Positions 1 through 10,757 of a stretch of 64,000 nucleotides of DNA are shown here, piece by piece. The notes under the pieces are model-generated. The model was not told where the DNA came from. It was given only the letters and a program-made list of their open reading frames with translations, and did not search any database. The DNA is from Orientallactaga sibirica (lineage: Eukaryota > Chordata > Mammalia > Rodentia > Dipodidae). The stretch covers positions 13,952,501 through 14,016,500 of the forward strand of contig JAEOAD010000040.1 of assembly GCA_036365145.1 (NCBI GenBank), in the 5' to 3' direction. How positions within the stretch are numbered: the first letter of the stretch is position 1; each line of letters opens with the position of its first letter. A program made the translations under genes and the position numbers.

Positions 1-435
1 TCTGAACTTCATCTGGCTTTGTAAGTTTTTTGACAAAAAAGTGACTCTGCCCAGGACATTCGGGAATCCTAAATGCTGGGATCATTCATTCAGCTATTTG
101 AGCCCTTTATATGATGTTAGTCCTTACCCCAACATCTAGAGCAGTCACAAAACGTAATGACATCTGTGCCATTTATCTAGCTAACTGTCCGTTTGGGAAG
201 GTCACACAGAAAGACTGAACAATGCCAGAACAAGAGTGCTCCCAGCAGTAAAGTGTGATCAAGTGACAAGAATTGTTTATAGCCATGCTTACTAAACTGT
301 TATGCTGTGCAAAATTCTTACTAAAGTGCACGTCAAATTCAAAAGATCTATGAGCTGGGGATAAGGTGGGCATAAACTCCCATTTGGTGCCCATGTTCCT
401 GTCTCATGACCACATTTTCAATGCAAATAATGAGA
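1..435. other. Unique sequence, no gene seen
   Basis: No recognisable repeat, RNA or exon. The open frames here are short and overlap on both strands without coding character. Confidence 0.6.
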
Positions 436-450
436 CATGAGATTTTTGAA

Positions 451-635
451 AATACTTTTTTATTTATTTGTAAGAAGAGAGAGAGAGAGAGAAAATGGGC
501 ACACCAGGGCCTCTTTTGGCTGCAAATGAACTCCAGATGCACGTGTCACTTTTGCACCTGGCTTTATGTGGGTACTGGGGAATGGAACCCAGACTATTAG
601 GCTGTAACTGCTAAATCATCTCTTCAGCCCCTAGT
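451..635 (-). mobile_element. B2-superfamily (DIP-type) SINE
   Basis: Read on the minus strand, the head (GGCTGAAGAGATGATTTAG) is at the right end and the GA/TTTATTT tail at the left. An imperfect target-site duplication, CATGAGATTTTTGAA against CATGAGATCTTGAAG, flanks it at 436-450 and 636-650. It is the older variant with GGGTACTGGGGAATG in the body. Confidence 0.88.
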
Positions 636-967
636 CATGAGATCTTGAAGCTATATTCCGTGGTGCAGGGCCCTCTAACACATTCACAGGGACACTGGGA
701 GCATTTATAATTTAAAAATAAAACAAAGCACAGAGGTGCTGATTCTCTGCCGTTGTGAGCTACTAGTTTGAAGTCGTTTAGTTTGGACATTGAATCAGGC
801 TACTTTCCTCCTGGCTTTAGCACATCCTTACAATGCCGGATCCTTGGCAGTTGCAGGGAAACAATGCAGGGGCCGTGTGAAAGTTCACACAAAATCGCCA
901 TGGTGTTCATCCAATCTGACTTCAAAATCTAAGGCACACGCACATATATAATAATTGTGATTATATA
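636..967. other. Unique sequence
   Basis: Nothing recognisable beyond low-complexity AT. Confidence 0.5.
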
Positions 968-993
968 AGAATAACATTTAAAATAGCAACTTT

Positions 994-1197
994 GGGGCTG
1001 GAGAGATGGTTTACCACTTAAGGCACATGCCTGCAAAGCCAAAGGGTCCTGGTTCGACTGTCCAGGATCCACATAAGCCAGATGCACAAGGTGGTGCATG
1101 CGTCTGGAGTTCGTTTGCACGGCAGGTGGCCCTGGTGCACCCATTCTCTCTCTCTCTCTCTAATAAATAAAAAAATTAAAAATTAAAAAAAAATTAA
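994..1197 (+). mobile_element. DIP-type SINE with long target-site duplication
   Basis: Starts GGGGCTGGAGAGATGG and ends in a CT run followed by an A-rich tail with AATAAA. A 26-nt direct repeat with two mismatches flanks it (968-993 and 1198-1223). That is longer than usual for L1-driven insertion, probably because part of the repeat is A/T-rich. Confidence 0.93.
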
Positions 1198-1223
1198 AGA
1201 ATAATATTTAAAATAGCACCTTT

Positions 1224-1530
1224 CTTTCCATTCCCATGCACTGTAGTTTTCAAGTTGCTGTGGTGTTGTGAGGACATGATTATTCACCAAGCTGTTTGGG
1301 CATATCAGATGGTCCCCAGCTGAGAATGGTTCCATTTCAGTGCTCAATGCCTGTTTTTTTTTTTTTTTTTGACTTTATGATTGCATGAAAACGATCTGCA
1401 TTTAGCACAGACGCTACTCTGACTCTGAAGTTTGACCGTTTCAAGGCTGACGGTCTTCAGTAACGTTATTCTCTTGTGATGCTGGCAAGAAACCTCCAGA
1501 CAGCCAGGAGATCCTGAGGGCAAGTGTTTT
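1224..1530. other. Unique sequence
   Basis: Contains a T homopolymer near 1353. No gene or repeat family recognised. Confidence 0.5.
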
Positions 1531-1532
1531 TA

Positions 1533-1870
1533 TAGTTACCGTCTCATTGCTGGGACACAACACCTGACCCAAAGCCGCTGATGGGAGGAAATGTTTTATT
1601 GTGGCTTACAGTCTTGAGGGAAAGCTTCATGACGGCAGGGAAAGCATGGCATGAGCAGAGGCTGTCCATAACCTCTGCCACAGCAGATGGAAAACAGCAG
1701 CAGGAGAGTGAGGCAAACACTGGCAAGGGGAAGCTGGCTTTCACACTGCTAAGCCTGGCCCTCATACACCTCTTCCAGCAAGGCTCCACATCCCAAATTG
1801 CCATCAGCTGGGGACTAAGCATTCAGAATACATGAGTTTATGGGGGACATTGATTCAGACCACCCAGCAC
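1533..1870 (-). mobile_element. MaLR-type solo LTR (ORR1-like)
   Basis: On the minus strand it carries the hallmark order of this LTR group: CCCCCATAAACTCATG near its start, CCCAGCTGATGGC, CTGCCGTCATGAAGC and a final CAGCAATGAGAC. No internal region adjoins it, so it is a solo LTR. Ends are approximate. Confidence 0.8.
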
Positions 1871-2583
1871 TCTACAGTGGTCCATGTACATACAGAATTA
1901 ATAGATCTATGGGTTAGGAATAAGGGGGGACTGAACCCCCAGTGGATGCAAATGTTCCTGTCCCAGTACTGAGAGAAGACGTTTCGTAGATTAGATGTCT
2001 TCAACGCACTTTCTACTCATGAAATTTTCAGCCCACAATGTGTTCATTGAGATGTAACCCCAGCTGAGGAATATTAGTACTTAATAATGACAACTTTATA
2101 GCACTAATTTGGTCTACGGAAGTCACGAAGTAAAAGGGTGACCTTTAAAACATTATGAATAGAGAACGTTTGATACACCTCTGGGTTAGATGCTATGGAT
2201 TCGGAGAAGAAGGGAGGGAGGGAAGAAGGGAAGGGAAGAAGTGGAGGGGAGAATAAACAAGAGGAGAGGAGGTCTCTAGTTGTTTTTCTATTTTCTTAGG
2301 AGAAAAGAGGAAAATAGGTAGTGAAAATGGGACTGAAAAGAGTTATATATACATACAAGTGAAGGTCAGTTCTGTGACAATATTTACGTCATGTGTCAGA
2401 GGTGAAGACAAGATTGAAATCGCCACTCGGAGCCTCACTGACACTCTAAAGGAAGGACACATGCGCGGTGATTTTTCCTTTTTATTAAGTAGAAAGTTGT
2501 ATCATCATGTGTTGGTACCATCATTCCTGTCCTCCCTGCCCCCTTTCTACTGAGGGCCCTCCTCAGTGGGATTGTTGGCATTC
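1871..2583. other. Unique sequence with purine-rich tract
   Basis: A diverged GGAAGG/GAGGGA-rich tract lies at about 2205-2330. No gene seen. Confidence 0.5.
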
Positions 2584-2930
2584 CCCGTTGCAGTCAGATT
2601 CGCCTTGCTGGCAGAAATCACCTGACCAAGAGCAGCTTGTGGGGAAAAAGGGTTTATTTCGGCTTACAGACTCGAGGGGAAGCTCCATGATGGCAGGGGA
2701 AAACGACAGCATGAGCAGAGGGTGGACATCACCCCCCTGGCCAACATCAGATGGACAACAGCAACAGGAGAGTGTGCCAAACACTGCAAAGGGGACACTG
2801 GCTATAATACCTATAAGCCTGCCCCCCCCCTACAATACACTGCCTCCAGAAGGCTTTAATTCCCAATTGCCATCAGCTGGGGACCTAGCATTCAGAACAC
2901 CTAAGTTTGTGGGGGACACCACCACACCCC
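2584..2930 (-). mobile_element. MaLR-type solo LTR
   Basis: Same LTR group as the paired LTRs at 12688-14936. The plus strand reads GTTGCAGTCAGATTCGCC, then TGGCAGAAATCACCTGACC and GGTTTATTTCGGCTTACAG. The right end breaks off after GGGGGACACCACCAC, lacking the usual CTGAATCAAACCACCA. Confidence 0.83.
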
Positions 2931-3780
2931 TTAAGTTTGCAGGTTATGAAATGTGAGAGCTTCAATCAGTCATTGTAAAGGGGGCAGGCAATCCCTCTGG
3001 GTATGCCCTCCCGCCTGTGGCTCTTAAAATCTTTCTGCCCCCCTCTTCCGCAAAATTCCCTGAGCTATGGTGGGTGTGCTTTAAGTCCACTTTAGTGTTG
3101 AGCCCTCAGCAGCTTCTGGATTTCTGTTTTAGTGTGTTTTGAATAGCCTCTGTCTCTGTCACCCTGGTGCTGGTTGACAGGTTTACTGTGGAAGCACGTG
3201 CAGTGATTTGAAACTGGGAATGAGGTACCTGGCTAGGCTATTATTGTGAAATTCTTCATCTCTTCTTATCTCCTGAGTTTCAAAATCATTTAATTATCCT
3301 TTCTAAATGCCATATTCTTCTTTGAATGGAAATATTGAAAAAGAAAACCAAACAAAGTCTTTTGGATCCAGATGCATATTTCATTAAGTGTTTTGTTTAC
3401 ACGGGGGGGGGGATATCTGGTTTGTTTCCCCGTGGACTGTGGCCACTGTGTTGTCAGCTTTGTTTTTAAACAAAAATAGAATTCCATTATTATACCGTTA
3501 TCAATAATGCCCGTGGAATATCATGAAATGAATTTAGTTCATGTTTGTGATAGCTGGGCATTAAATAACAATCCGCTAAGGATTCAATAGCTATGTAAGC
3601 TTCCAATGAAAAGAAAACACACACATGTAGGCAATGTAGCCCTATTACACCTTTATTGGCATGGAATGTATATTCAGAGGCTTGTTTGTGCGTGGCATAG
3701 TCCTAAATTGAAGGAACTCAGAAGCAAGCAAACAAAAAGATAAGTCAATTAAGAATCATAATAAAAATCATTAGCATTTT
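2931..3780. other. Unique sequence
   Basis: A G homopolymer lies at about 3403-3411. No gene, RNA or repeat family recognised. Confidence 0.5.
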
Positions 3781-3782
3781 TC

Positions 3783-3900
3783 AGCATTCAGTGTGTGGCA
3801 GGCACTGTTCTAACTCCATCCTCATAGATAAATCTATGGCCAGACGCATCCTTATCCTCATTTTACAAGTGTGGAATCTGAGAAAAACAATGGTGTTGTA
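3783..3900 (+). mobile_element. MIR SINE, 5' part
   Basis: Matches the MIR core: GTGTGGCAGGCACTGTTCTAA, followed by TTATCCTCATTTTACAAG and a GAATCTGAGAAA segment. The element stops at about 3900 and appears to resume at 4385. Confidence 0.65.
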
Positions 3901-3904
3901 TTTC

Positions 3905-4180
3905 TCAGATGTTTTTGGAGGTTTCAAGCCCCTTGGAGGTCCTTGTGTTAAAGGTTTGGTTCCCAGGATGGGGCTATGGGAGGTTGTAGAAGGTGGGGTG
4001 TCCTTCGAGGTTTTGAGTTCATTGGAGATCTTTCCTCATAGAGGATCATGGGACTATGGCGTCTTCCTCCTTCAGGTTTTCTTTCTGGCACTGCCCCATA
4101 GCATGTGACTCTACCACAGCCCCAGATAACGAACCATTTGATCATGGGCTGGGATGTTCAGCTTGGCAAGCCAAAGATGA
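3905..4180 (+). mobile_element. Diverged MaLR-like LTR fragment
   Basis: GTTAAAGGTTTGGTTCCCAG, then GGGAGGTTGTAGAAGGTGGG, resembles the conserved 5' third of MaLR LTRs. The rest is diverged. It sits inside the gap of the interrupted MIR. Confidence 0.5.
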
Positions 4181-4384
4181 ATATCTCCAAGCTGGGGAGA
4201 AGCGATAAAGATGCCAGGTGCCCTCTGCTAATCTACACTTGCACGCACACACACATGTGCTCACATGCATATGAGCACACGAACACACTTGCTTGGGACT
4301 TCCTCACATAGACAAGTGCAAAGATAAAATTGATTCACAGTTTATAAGTTCATCACATCGGATTTTTAATTATAGTGACAAAAC

Positions 4385-4452
4385 CCGAGCTCAATTACTT
4401 CCCTAAGGTCACACGGGCAGTTAACTGTTGGTTGCACACAGCCCAATACCTG
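4385..4452 (+). mobile_element. MIR SINE, 3' part
   Basis: ACTTCCCTAAGGTCACACGG corresponds to the MIR segment that normally follows the ATTTTACA...CTGAG block, which ends at about 3900. Order and strand agree with one MIR split by an insertion. Confidence 0.5.
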
Positions 4453-4589
4453 AACCATAAGCGTAGCATGGAAATGGGGACCCAGGGAGAGAGGGGAGGA
4501 TGGGTACCGGGTAGGGCATTCTTGCCATTGCAGGCGGCCTTTGCGTGGGATGGTTGAGGGTAGAGTGTGTGGTGGGTCACCTGCAGATA

Positions 4590-4770
4590 TGTGTGAAACA
4601 TCAGTTAGGCTGCTGGACTGTCCTACAGGAGGCTAAAGGGAGGTGGGACTGGAGAGACAGCCAGGAGGCCGGCTGTGAAGAGCCTTATAAATGCTGCGCC
4701 AAACAGCTTGAAATTCATCCTGTGGCTACGAGGAGAGAAATGGCCACATCCATGGGTAACAATGGTGCCT
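4590..4770. repeat. Possible old mammalian interspersed repeat
   Basis: GAAGAGCCTTATAAATGCTGC followed by GAAATTCATCCTGTGGC resembles an ancient repeat class of mammalian genomes that I cannot name with confidence. Confidence 0.3.
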
Positions 4771-4865
4771 TCTTCTCTCAGCTCTTCAGGGGACTGACTT
4801 GTTTGTGCTCATTCTAAAAGAGCAAGGAAAACAAGAAATCCAAGTAGGTTATGGGGAATTTTAAT

Positions 4866-5061
4866 ATTTATTTATTTGAGAGAAAGAGGCAGAGAGAGAG
4901 AGAGAGAGAATGGGTGCGCTAGGGCCTCCAGCCACTGCAAACGACCTCCAGATGTATGCCCCCCCCCCGTGCATCTGGCTTATGTGAGTCCTGGAGAATC
5001 GAACCGGGATCCTTGAGCTTTGTAGGCAAATGCCTTAACCACTAAGCCATCTCTCCAACCC
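4866..5061 (-). mobile_element. DIP-type SINE
   Basis: Minus-strand element with head at 5061 and GA-rich tail at the left. A perfect 12-nt duplication, GGGAATTTTAAT, lies at 4854-4865 and 5062-5073. Confidence 0.94.
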
Positions 5062-5166
5062 GGGAATTTTAATTGATGGCTTACTTCTCTTGTATTTCAT
5101 ATCAGTAAGAGGTTAGTAAAAAAGAAATTAACTAATTAAAATTATGATTATTAAAAATGTGAATGG

Positions 5167-5371
5167 AGGCTGGGGAACTGGTTTAGCGGTTAAGGCATTT
5201 GCCTGCGAAGCCCGAGGACCCTGGTTCAATTCCCCAGGACCCACATGAGCCAGATGCACAAGGGGGCACATGCATCTGGAGTGCATTTGCAGTGGCTGGA
5301 GAGGCCCTGGCATGCCCATTCTCTCTATCTGTTTCTCTCTCTCTCTCTCTTTCTCTCTCAAATAAATACAT
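5167..5371 (+). mobile_element. DIP-type SINE
   Basis: Intact head (GGCTGGGGAACTGGTTTAG), B-box-like GGTTCAATTCC and CT tail. A perfect 13-nt duplication, AAAATGTGAATGG, lies at 5154-5166 and 5372-5384. Confidence 0.95.
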
Positions 5372-5454
5372 AAAATGTGAATGGATTTTAATTTTTAATA
5401 AAATTGAAACATTTTAACTATTCAATATTTATTTATTTTAAAAATATTTAATTT

Positions 5455-5600
5455 ATTTATTTATTGAGGTAGGGTTTCAGTCTAGTCCAGACTGACCTGG
5501 AATTTACTATGTAGTCTCAGGGTGGCCTTGAACTCACAGTGATCCTCCTACCTCTGCCTCCCAAGTGCTGGGATTAAAGGTGTGTGCCACCATGCCCAGC
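5455..5600 (-). mobile_element. B1 SINE
   Basis: 7SL-derived. The minus strand reads GCTGGGCATGGTGGCACAC, then CTTTAATCCCAGCACTTGGG and GAATTCCAGGTCAGTCTGG-like sequence. Confidence 0.93.
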
Positions 5601-5611
5601 AAATATTTTAT

Positions 5612-5818
5612 TTTTAAAAAAATATTTATTTATCTATTTGAGAGAGAGAGAGAGAGAGAAAGAGGCAGATAGAGAGAGAATGGGCATGTCATGGACCCCA
5701 GCCACTGCAAACGAACTCTGGACACATGTGCCACCTTGTGCATCTGGCTTACATGGGTCCTGGGAGTCCTTTGGCTTTGCAGGCAAGTGCCTTAACCACT
5801 AAGCCATCTCTCCAGCCC
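5612..5818 (-). mobile_element. DIP-type SINE
   Basis: Head GGGCTGGAGAGATGGCTTAG at the right end, GA tail at the left. A short deletion removes part of the B-box region (TCCTGGGAGTCCTTTGG on the plus strand). Confidence 0.92.
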
Positions 5819-5832
5819 TATTTATTTTTTTA

Positions 5833-6044
5833 ATATTTGTTTATTTTCAATCATAGAAAGATAGAAAGAAGAGAGAGAGACAGACAGACAGAATGGCTGA
5901 GCCAGGGCCTCCAGCCACTGCAAATAAACTTTAGATGTATGCACTACCCTATGCATCTGGCTTTACGTGGCTACTGGGGAATCAGACCTAGGTTGTTAGG
6001 CTTTGCAGGCAAGCACCTTAACCACTGAAAAACCTCTCCAGTCC
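5833..6044 (-). mobile_element. DIP-type SINE, older variant
   Basis: Carries the GTTAGGCTTTGCAGGCAAG variant body and an AGATAGAAAG/ACAGACAGA tail. It abuts the preceding SINE with about 15 nt between them. Confidence 0.88.
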
Positions 6045-6080
6045 TTTATTTTATTTTATTTTATTTTATTTTATTTTATT
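6045..6080. repeat. (TTTTA)n microsatellite
   Basis: About seven copies of a 5-nt unit, likely grown from the A-rich tail of the neighbouring minus-strand B1. Confidence 0.9.
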
Positions 6081-6093
6081 ATTATTGGGGGGG

Positions 6094-6238
6094 GGAGGAT
6101 TCGAGGTAGGGTTTCACTCTAGCTCAGGCTGACCTGGAATTCACTCTGTAGTCTCAGGGTGGCCTTGATCTCATGGCGATCCTCCTACCTCTGCCTACTG
6201 AGTGCTGGGATTAAAGGTGTGGGCCACCACTCCTGGCC
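6094..6238 (-). mobile_element. B1 SINE
   Basis: Plus strand shows GAGGTAGGGTTTCACTCTAG, TGACCTGGAATTCACTCTG and GTGCTGGGATTAAAGGTG. Confidence 0.93.
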
Positions 6239-6251
6239 TTTATTTTATTTT

Positions 6252-6450
6252 TAATATATTTATTTATTTATGAAGAGAGAGAGAGGGAGGAGAGAGAGGG
6301 ATGAGAGAGAGACAGGGCACACCAGGGGCTCTTGCCTCTGCAGACAAACTCAGGATTCATGTGCCGCTTTGTGAATCTGGCGTTACATGGGTCCTGGGGA
6401 ACTGAATCAGGACAAACTAGCACCTTTAACTGCTGAGCCATCTCCCCAGA
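6252..6450 (-). mobile_element. DIP-type SINE
   Basis: Head ends in CCATCTCCCCAG on the plus strand; GA-rich tail and TTTATTTATTTATG at the left. Confidence 0.88.
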
Positions 6451-6469
6451 TGTAATTTTTTTATACATA

Positions 6470-6775
6470 TGCTTGTTCATATGTGTGCAGGTACATGTGT
6501 CTGTCTGTGCCTGTATGTGGAGTCCAGAGAATAACCTCGGATGTCATCCGTAGAAATGGTGTGCACCTCCTTTGAGACTGTTGAGCCTGGAGCTTAATCG
6601 TTAGGCTAGATCAGCTGACCAGGGAGCTCCAGGGATCCCCCTGTCTTCTCAGTCCCAGAGTTCCAGATATGCACCACCAAGCCCAATGTGTAACGTAGGT
6701 AGTGGGGAGCGAACTCAGGCCCTCACATTTGCATAGTAAGCACTTTACCAAATCAGCTATTCCCAGAGCCCCCTA
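6470..6775 (-). mobile_element. B4-type (B1+ID) composite SINE
   Basis: Old. The plus strand shows the B4 order: GTGCAGGTACATGTGT, GAGTCCAGAGAATAACC, GACCAGGGAGCTCCAGGGAT, GCGAACTCAGGCCCTCAC, AAGCACTTTACC. Confidence 0.72.
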
Positions 6776-6845
6776 ACTATTAAATTAATAAGAAGAATTA
6801 ATGCAATGAAATGTAGTGAAAATACATGATTAGAAAGATGATTGT

Positions 6846-7038
6846 GGGCTGGAGAGATGGCTTAGTGGTCAAGATACTTGCTTGCAAAGCCAAAGGACCC
6901 AGGTTTGATTCCTGAGGACCCACGTAAGCCAGATGCACAAGGGGGTGCATGCATCTGGAGTTTGTTTGCAGTGGCTGGATGACCAGGTACGCCCATTCTC
7001 TCTCTCTCTTCTCTCTGTCTCTCTCCCTCTCTCTCTCT

Positions 7039-7075
<37 letters not shown>

Positions 7076-7088
7076 TAAAATAAAATAA
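6846..7088 (+). mobile_element. DIP-type SINE with (CA)n tail
   Basis: Intact head and B box. After the CT run the tail holds a (CA)n tract at about 7041-7073. Near-identical 14-nt duplications, AGAAAGATGATTGT and AGAAATATGATTGT, lie at 6832-6845 and 7089-7102. Confidence 0.94.
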
Positions 7089-7102
7089 AGAAATATGATT
7101 GT

Positions 7103-7640
7103 CCTTCATGTTTTAGGGGAAAGGGCACATTTTTCGAGTGTTGCTATCATAACTTGATTTGTGAATACATTTTAAATTTTACCACCAGACTCAATTGCAG
7201 GGTTTACTCCAGGGCCAGATTGAGATCTTGTATATATCATGTAACACGTACAATTCTGCCCAGGCGTTCCTATGCCCTCCACCTTCCTAGGGACACCTTT
7301 CTCGTAACGTAATCTCAAATAACATAAGACCCCCATCTCCTGTGTTGTAGAAAAATCACACCTTTCCCAAGCTTGCCAAAACTTCCTCTGGGGTTCCAAC
7401 CTGTCAAGGTCACCTCCTGTTTTAATTTCAGAGCTCATTGAATTATTTCCTTTTTTTATAATCATACCTACTTATTTAGGTTATTTTTCTCCCCTCCCTA
7501 AACAAAAGAGTTACTTTCTTCCTAAGAATTCTTACCTTCCTTCTAGGCCAGCCAGTACAAACTGCAAACAGCTTTGAAAATAATAACAATGTTTTCTTTT
7601 GTATTACAATAATATCTTACATTGCTACATGCATTCTAAT
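7103..7640. other. Unique sequence
   Basis: No recognisable element. The 97-residue minus-strand frame at 7172-7465 has no recognisable domain. Confidence 0.45.
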
Positions 7641-7649
7641 TGCATAGTA

Positions 7650-7860
7650 CATGGCAGTTTTCAAAACATTTTCACAATACAACACGCATTATTATTCTCA
7701 TTTTGGAGGAGAATGAAGGAGGAAGTAGGAACCCACATGTGTCGACTGCCTTTTATGAGCTAGGCATTGTGCTCTCTGCTGTGTTTGAGTTAATCACCAT
7801 ATGGACTCTAATTAAGCACATTTTTCCCTTTTATTCTCCCAACCATTTTGCAAGGTAAGC
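7650..7860 (+). mobile_element. MIR-like remnants
   Basis: TATTATTCTCATTTTGGAGG and GAGCTAGGCATTGTGCTCT resemble MIR core segments, possibly from two copies. Diverged. Confidence 0.5.
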
Positions 7861-7865
7861 ATGTG

Positions 7866-8379
7866 TATGAGTCATCTATTCCCACGTAATAAATTACACC
7901 AGAATGCAGTGGATTAAAAACAAACAAACATTCATTATCTAGCAATTTCTGTGGGTCAGGAGTCTGGGTGTGGCTTAGCTTGGGGTCCCTGAGCTCTCAC
8001 CATTCCTGCTGGGGTTTGGGGCTCATCTTCAGGAAGGATGACTTCTAAACTCACCGGGCTGATGGAAGGACTCGGGTCCTAGGCCAGCTGAGGTCTCCCT
8101 CAGTTTATTCACACCTGGCCTTCTCCTGAAAGCAGCTTAAAACATGGCTGCCGGGCGTGGTGGCACACGCCTTTAATCCCAGCACTGGGGAGGCAGCAGT
8201 AGGAGGATGGCGGTGAGTTTGAGGCAACCCTGAGACTAAGTAGTGAATTCCAGATCAGCCTGGGCTAGAGTGAGACCCTACCTCGAAAAACAAATAAACA
8301 AATAAGACAAAAACAAAACAAACAAACAAAAAACATGGCTGCTGGTTTCCCTACACAGTGAGTGGGCAGGAGTGGACAG

Positions 8380-8416
<37 letters not shown>

Positions 8417-8545
8417 TTTGGAATCTAAGCCCAGAAATGATGCTCTATGCTTCATCTGTTAGAAGAGGATCCCTAGGCCTCATTCACACCAAAGGAAAGA
8501 TTAATAAGAAGCATGAGTGACCTAGCTAAGATTTATCAGGGCCCC
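7866..8545 (-). mobile_element. Old mammalian-wide repeat, probably MLT1-class LTR, split by a B1
   Basis: CTATTCCCACGTAATAAATT, TTTCTGTGGGTCAGGAGTC, AACATGGCTGCTGGTTTCCC and a GA/CT-rich centre follow the order of a widespread mammalian repeat that I place in the MLT1 group from memory. A B1 interrupts it at 8152-8329 and a (CT)n tract lies at about 8382-8412. Family name uncertain; identity as an old repeat is firmer. Confidence 0.5.
8152..8329 (+). mobile_element. B1 SINE inserted in an older repeat
   Basis: Starts CGGGCGTGGTGGCACACGCC and ends in an A-rich AAACAAA tail. A 13-nt perfect duplication, AAAACATGGCTGC, flanks it (8139-8151 and 8330-8342). Confidence 0.95.
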
Positions 8546-8665
8546 CTCCTTGCGTGCCTGCTCCAGCAGAATGAGCTCCACTTTATCGTGGGGAGACACA
8601 GGGACTTGATCAAGGTCTGACAGCTAGAAAACTGTGTCGATGGTCAACTCTGTGAAGTTCTAAGA
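8546..8665. other. Possible MIR remnant
   Basis: GGGACTTGATCAAGGTCTGACAG resembles the MIR 3' motif (CTTGCCCAAGGTCACACAG) at low identity. Confidence 0.3.
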
Positions 8666-8725
8666 AGCTCTTGCCTTCCCAAATCTTTTTTCTTTCCCTA
8701 AAGGAAAAAAAAAAAAGTTAAATCA

Positions 8726-8947
8726 TGGGCTGGGCAAATGGCTTAGTGGTTGAGGCATTTGCCTGCAAAGCCAAAGGACCCAGGTTCGATTCTCCAGGAC
8801 CCACATTAGCCAGATGCACAAGGTGGTGCATGCATCTGGAATTCATTTGCAGTGGTTGGAGGCCCTGGTGTGCTTCTCCCCCCGCACCCCTCCGTCCTCT
8901 TTCTCTCTGTTAAACAAACAAACAACCAAACAAACAAATAAATAAAT
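8726..8947 (+). mobile_element. DIP-type SINE
   Basis: Intact head and B box, with an unusual AAACAAACAAACAACC tail. The 11-nt duplication AAGTTAAATCA lies at 8715-8725 and 8948-8958. Confidence 0.94.
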
Positions 8948-8958
8948 AAGTTAAATCA

Positions 8959-9285
8959 GGATGGGGGAGATGGCTCAGTGGATAAAGCCCTTGCTGTGCA
9001 AGAGTTCAGACTTCCATCACCCACATAAATACCAGGCGGGCGTGACAACCCTCCTGTAAACCCAGCACTCTGGGGGCAGAGAGAGAGGATTCCTGAGCTG
9101 GCTAAGGAGACTAGCTGAATCAGTGACCTCTGGGTTCAGATGAAAGACACTGTTTACAAGGTAGAGAGCAATCGAAATAGAGACTTGAAGTGAGCATCTG
9201 GCCCCTGCAGGCAATTCATGTGCACACACATGCAAACACTTGTTCACACCCACACACATACACAAGCCAACAAAAGGATAAACTT
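8959..9285 (+). mobile_element. B4-type composite SINE
   Basis: GGGGGAGATGGCTCAGTGG head, then GTAAACCCAGCACTCTGGG, GACTAGCTGAATCAGTGACC, CTCTGGGTTCAGATGAAAGA and a CA-rich end (CACACACATGC). This order is typical of B4. It starts directly at the end of the preceding SINE's duplication. Confidence 0.8.
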
Positions 9286-9436
9286 TAAGAAAGCAAATGC
9301 ATACGATAACGTATTGTAAAAAATGAAAGATGGTTCCTTTAATAACAGACTTCCCGGGAGCCAGCAAGGATTCAACTAGTAGTTCCTGAATGTTCATCTA
9401 GGAAAGTGTGGGCTCATCTACAGGAAAAGGAACAAA

Positions 9437-9640
9437 GCAGGCTGGAGGGATGGCTTAGCAATGAAGGCACTTGCCTGCAAAGCCAAAGGACCCAGGTTCA
9501 ATTCCCCAGTACCCACGTAAGCCAGATGCATGCATCTGGAGTTCATTTACAGTAGCTAGAAGCCTTGGTGCACCCATTCTCTCTCTCTCTCTGCCTCTAT
9601 CTCAAATAAATAAATAAAAATAAAATATAAAAAAGAAACA
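9437..9640 (+). mobile_element. DIP-type SINE
   Basis: GGCTGGAGGGATGGCTTAG head and AATAAATAAATAAA tail. The body lacks about 15 nt between CCAGATGCA and TGCATCTGG (the CAAGGTGGTGCA segment). Confidence 0.92.
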
Positions 9641-9950
9641 TGTAGCAGGGTTTCATAAATATAAATATTCAACAAAAGGGCTTTTTCTTGATCCTCTTAT
9701 TTTTATCCTTTTAATTTTGGGGTGTTATAAAGATCTTTCTTCTATTAAGTTATGTTAGAATAGTAATCTTTCACACACCCATACATATTCATAAATAGGC
9801 AAACAAATAAAATTTATCATTCTTATCTGACATTGTTTATAGCATACAACACTGATAGTTTCCTAGGTTTTATCTGAGCTATGACAGACCTTGAAATCCA
9901 AGAACTTTCAGGCTTTTGTTACATACCAGGATTACAGGATTCTAGAAAAT
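9641..9950. other. AT-rich unique sequence
   Basis: No recognised element. Confidence 0.5.
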
Positions 9951-9951
9951 T

Positions 9952-10155
9952 CAGGCTCGAGAAATGGCTCGGTGGTTAAGGCACTTGTGTGCAAAGCCTT
10001 AGGATCTGGGTTCAATTCCCCGGCACCCATGGAAAGCCAGATGCACAAGATAGCACATGCCATTTTCAGTGCTAAAGGCCCTGGCACACCCGTATTCTCT
10101 CTCTTTTCTCTCTGTCTCTTTATCTCTCTCTATCTCTTTCATATAAATAATTTAA
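9952..10155 (+). mobile_element. DIP-type SINE
   Basis: CAGGCTCGAGAAATGGCTCG head, B-box-like GGTTCAATTCC, CT tail with TATCTCT variants. Confidence 0.9.
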
Positions 10156-10236
10156 TTTAATTTAAGAAAAGAAAAAGAAAGTGAACCTTGACAGAATGAG
10201 GCACTCCTCAGATATCCAAAACAGTCCAGAATGCTC

Positions 10237-10600
10237 CTCTTTAGTAAGGCAGAGTGGTGGTCAGTTCCTGACTGCTGGGCCAAACACCCAGCCAGAAGCA
10301 GCTGATGGGGAGGAAGGGGTTTGTTTCGGGTTTATGGAGTCCAGGGGAAGATCCAGCCTGCCCGAAGAAGCTGGCTCACTCCAAGCACAGAGAAACAACT
10401 ACGGCAAGCAATAAGTAACCAACGGCCAGTAAAAGCCAATAGACAGAGCTCTCAACTGCTCTTTTCACACACACATTAGGGTGGGATTCAAGATCTGCCC
10501 TCAAACACACTGTAGGACTGGACTGCAGGATCTACCCCCTGTGACACCTCCTCCAGCAAGGTGAATCTATACAGGACATCCGTTTCAAACCATCACAGGC
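10237..10600 (-). mobile_element. MaLR/ERVL-type solo LTR
   Basis: Plus strand begins GGTCAGTTCCTGACTGCTGG, has AGAAGCAGCTGATGGGGAGG, and ends CGTTTCAAACCATCACAG. The outer ends resemble the other LTRs here, but the middle third differs, so this is another subfamily. Confidence 0.65.
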
Positions 10601-10757
10601 AGGAAAATCAGATTTTTATTTACGTGGAGTCAAGTGAAAAATTCTCTCGATTACAAAGGAAAAATTGAAATTTTACAATAGTTTTAGATTCACAGAATGC
10701 AGAGGGAGTACAGAGTGTTCCTTGGGTCCTGGCCTAGCTTTTCCCATTGTGAACATC

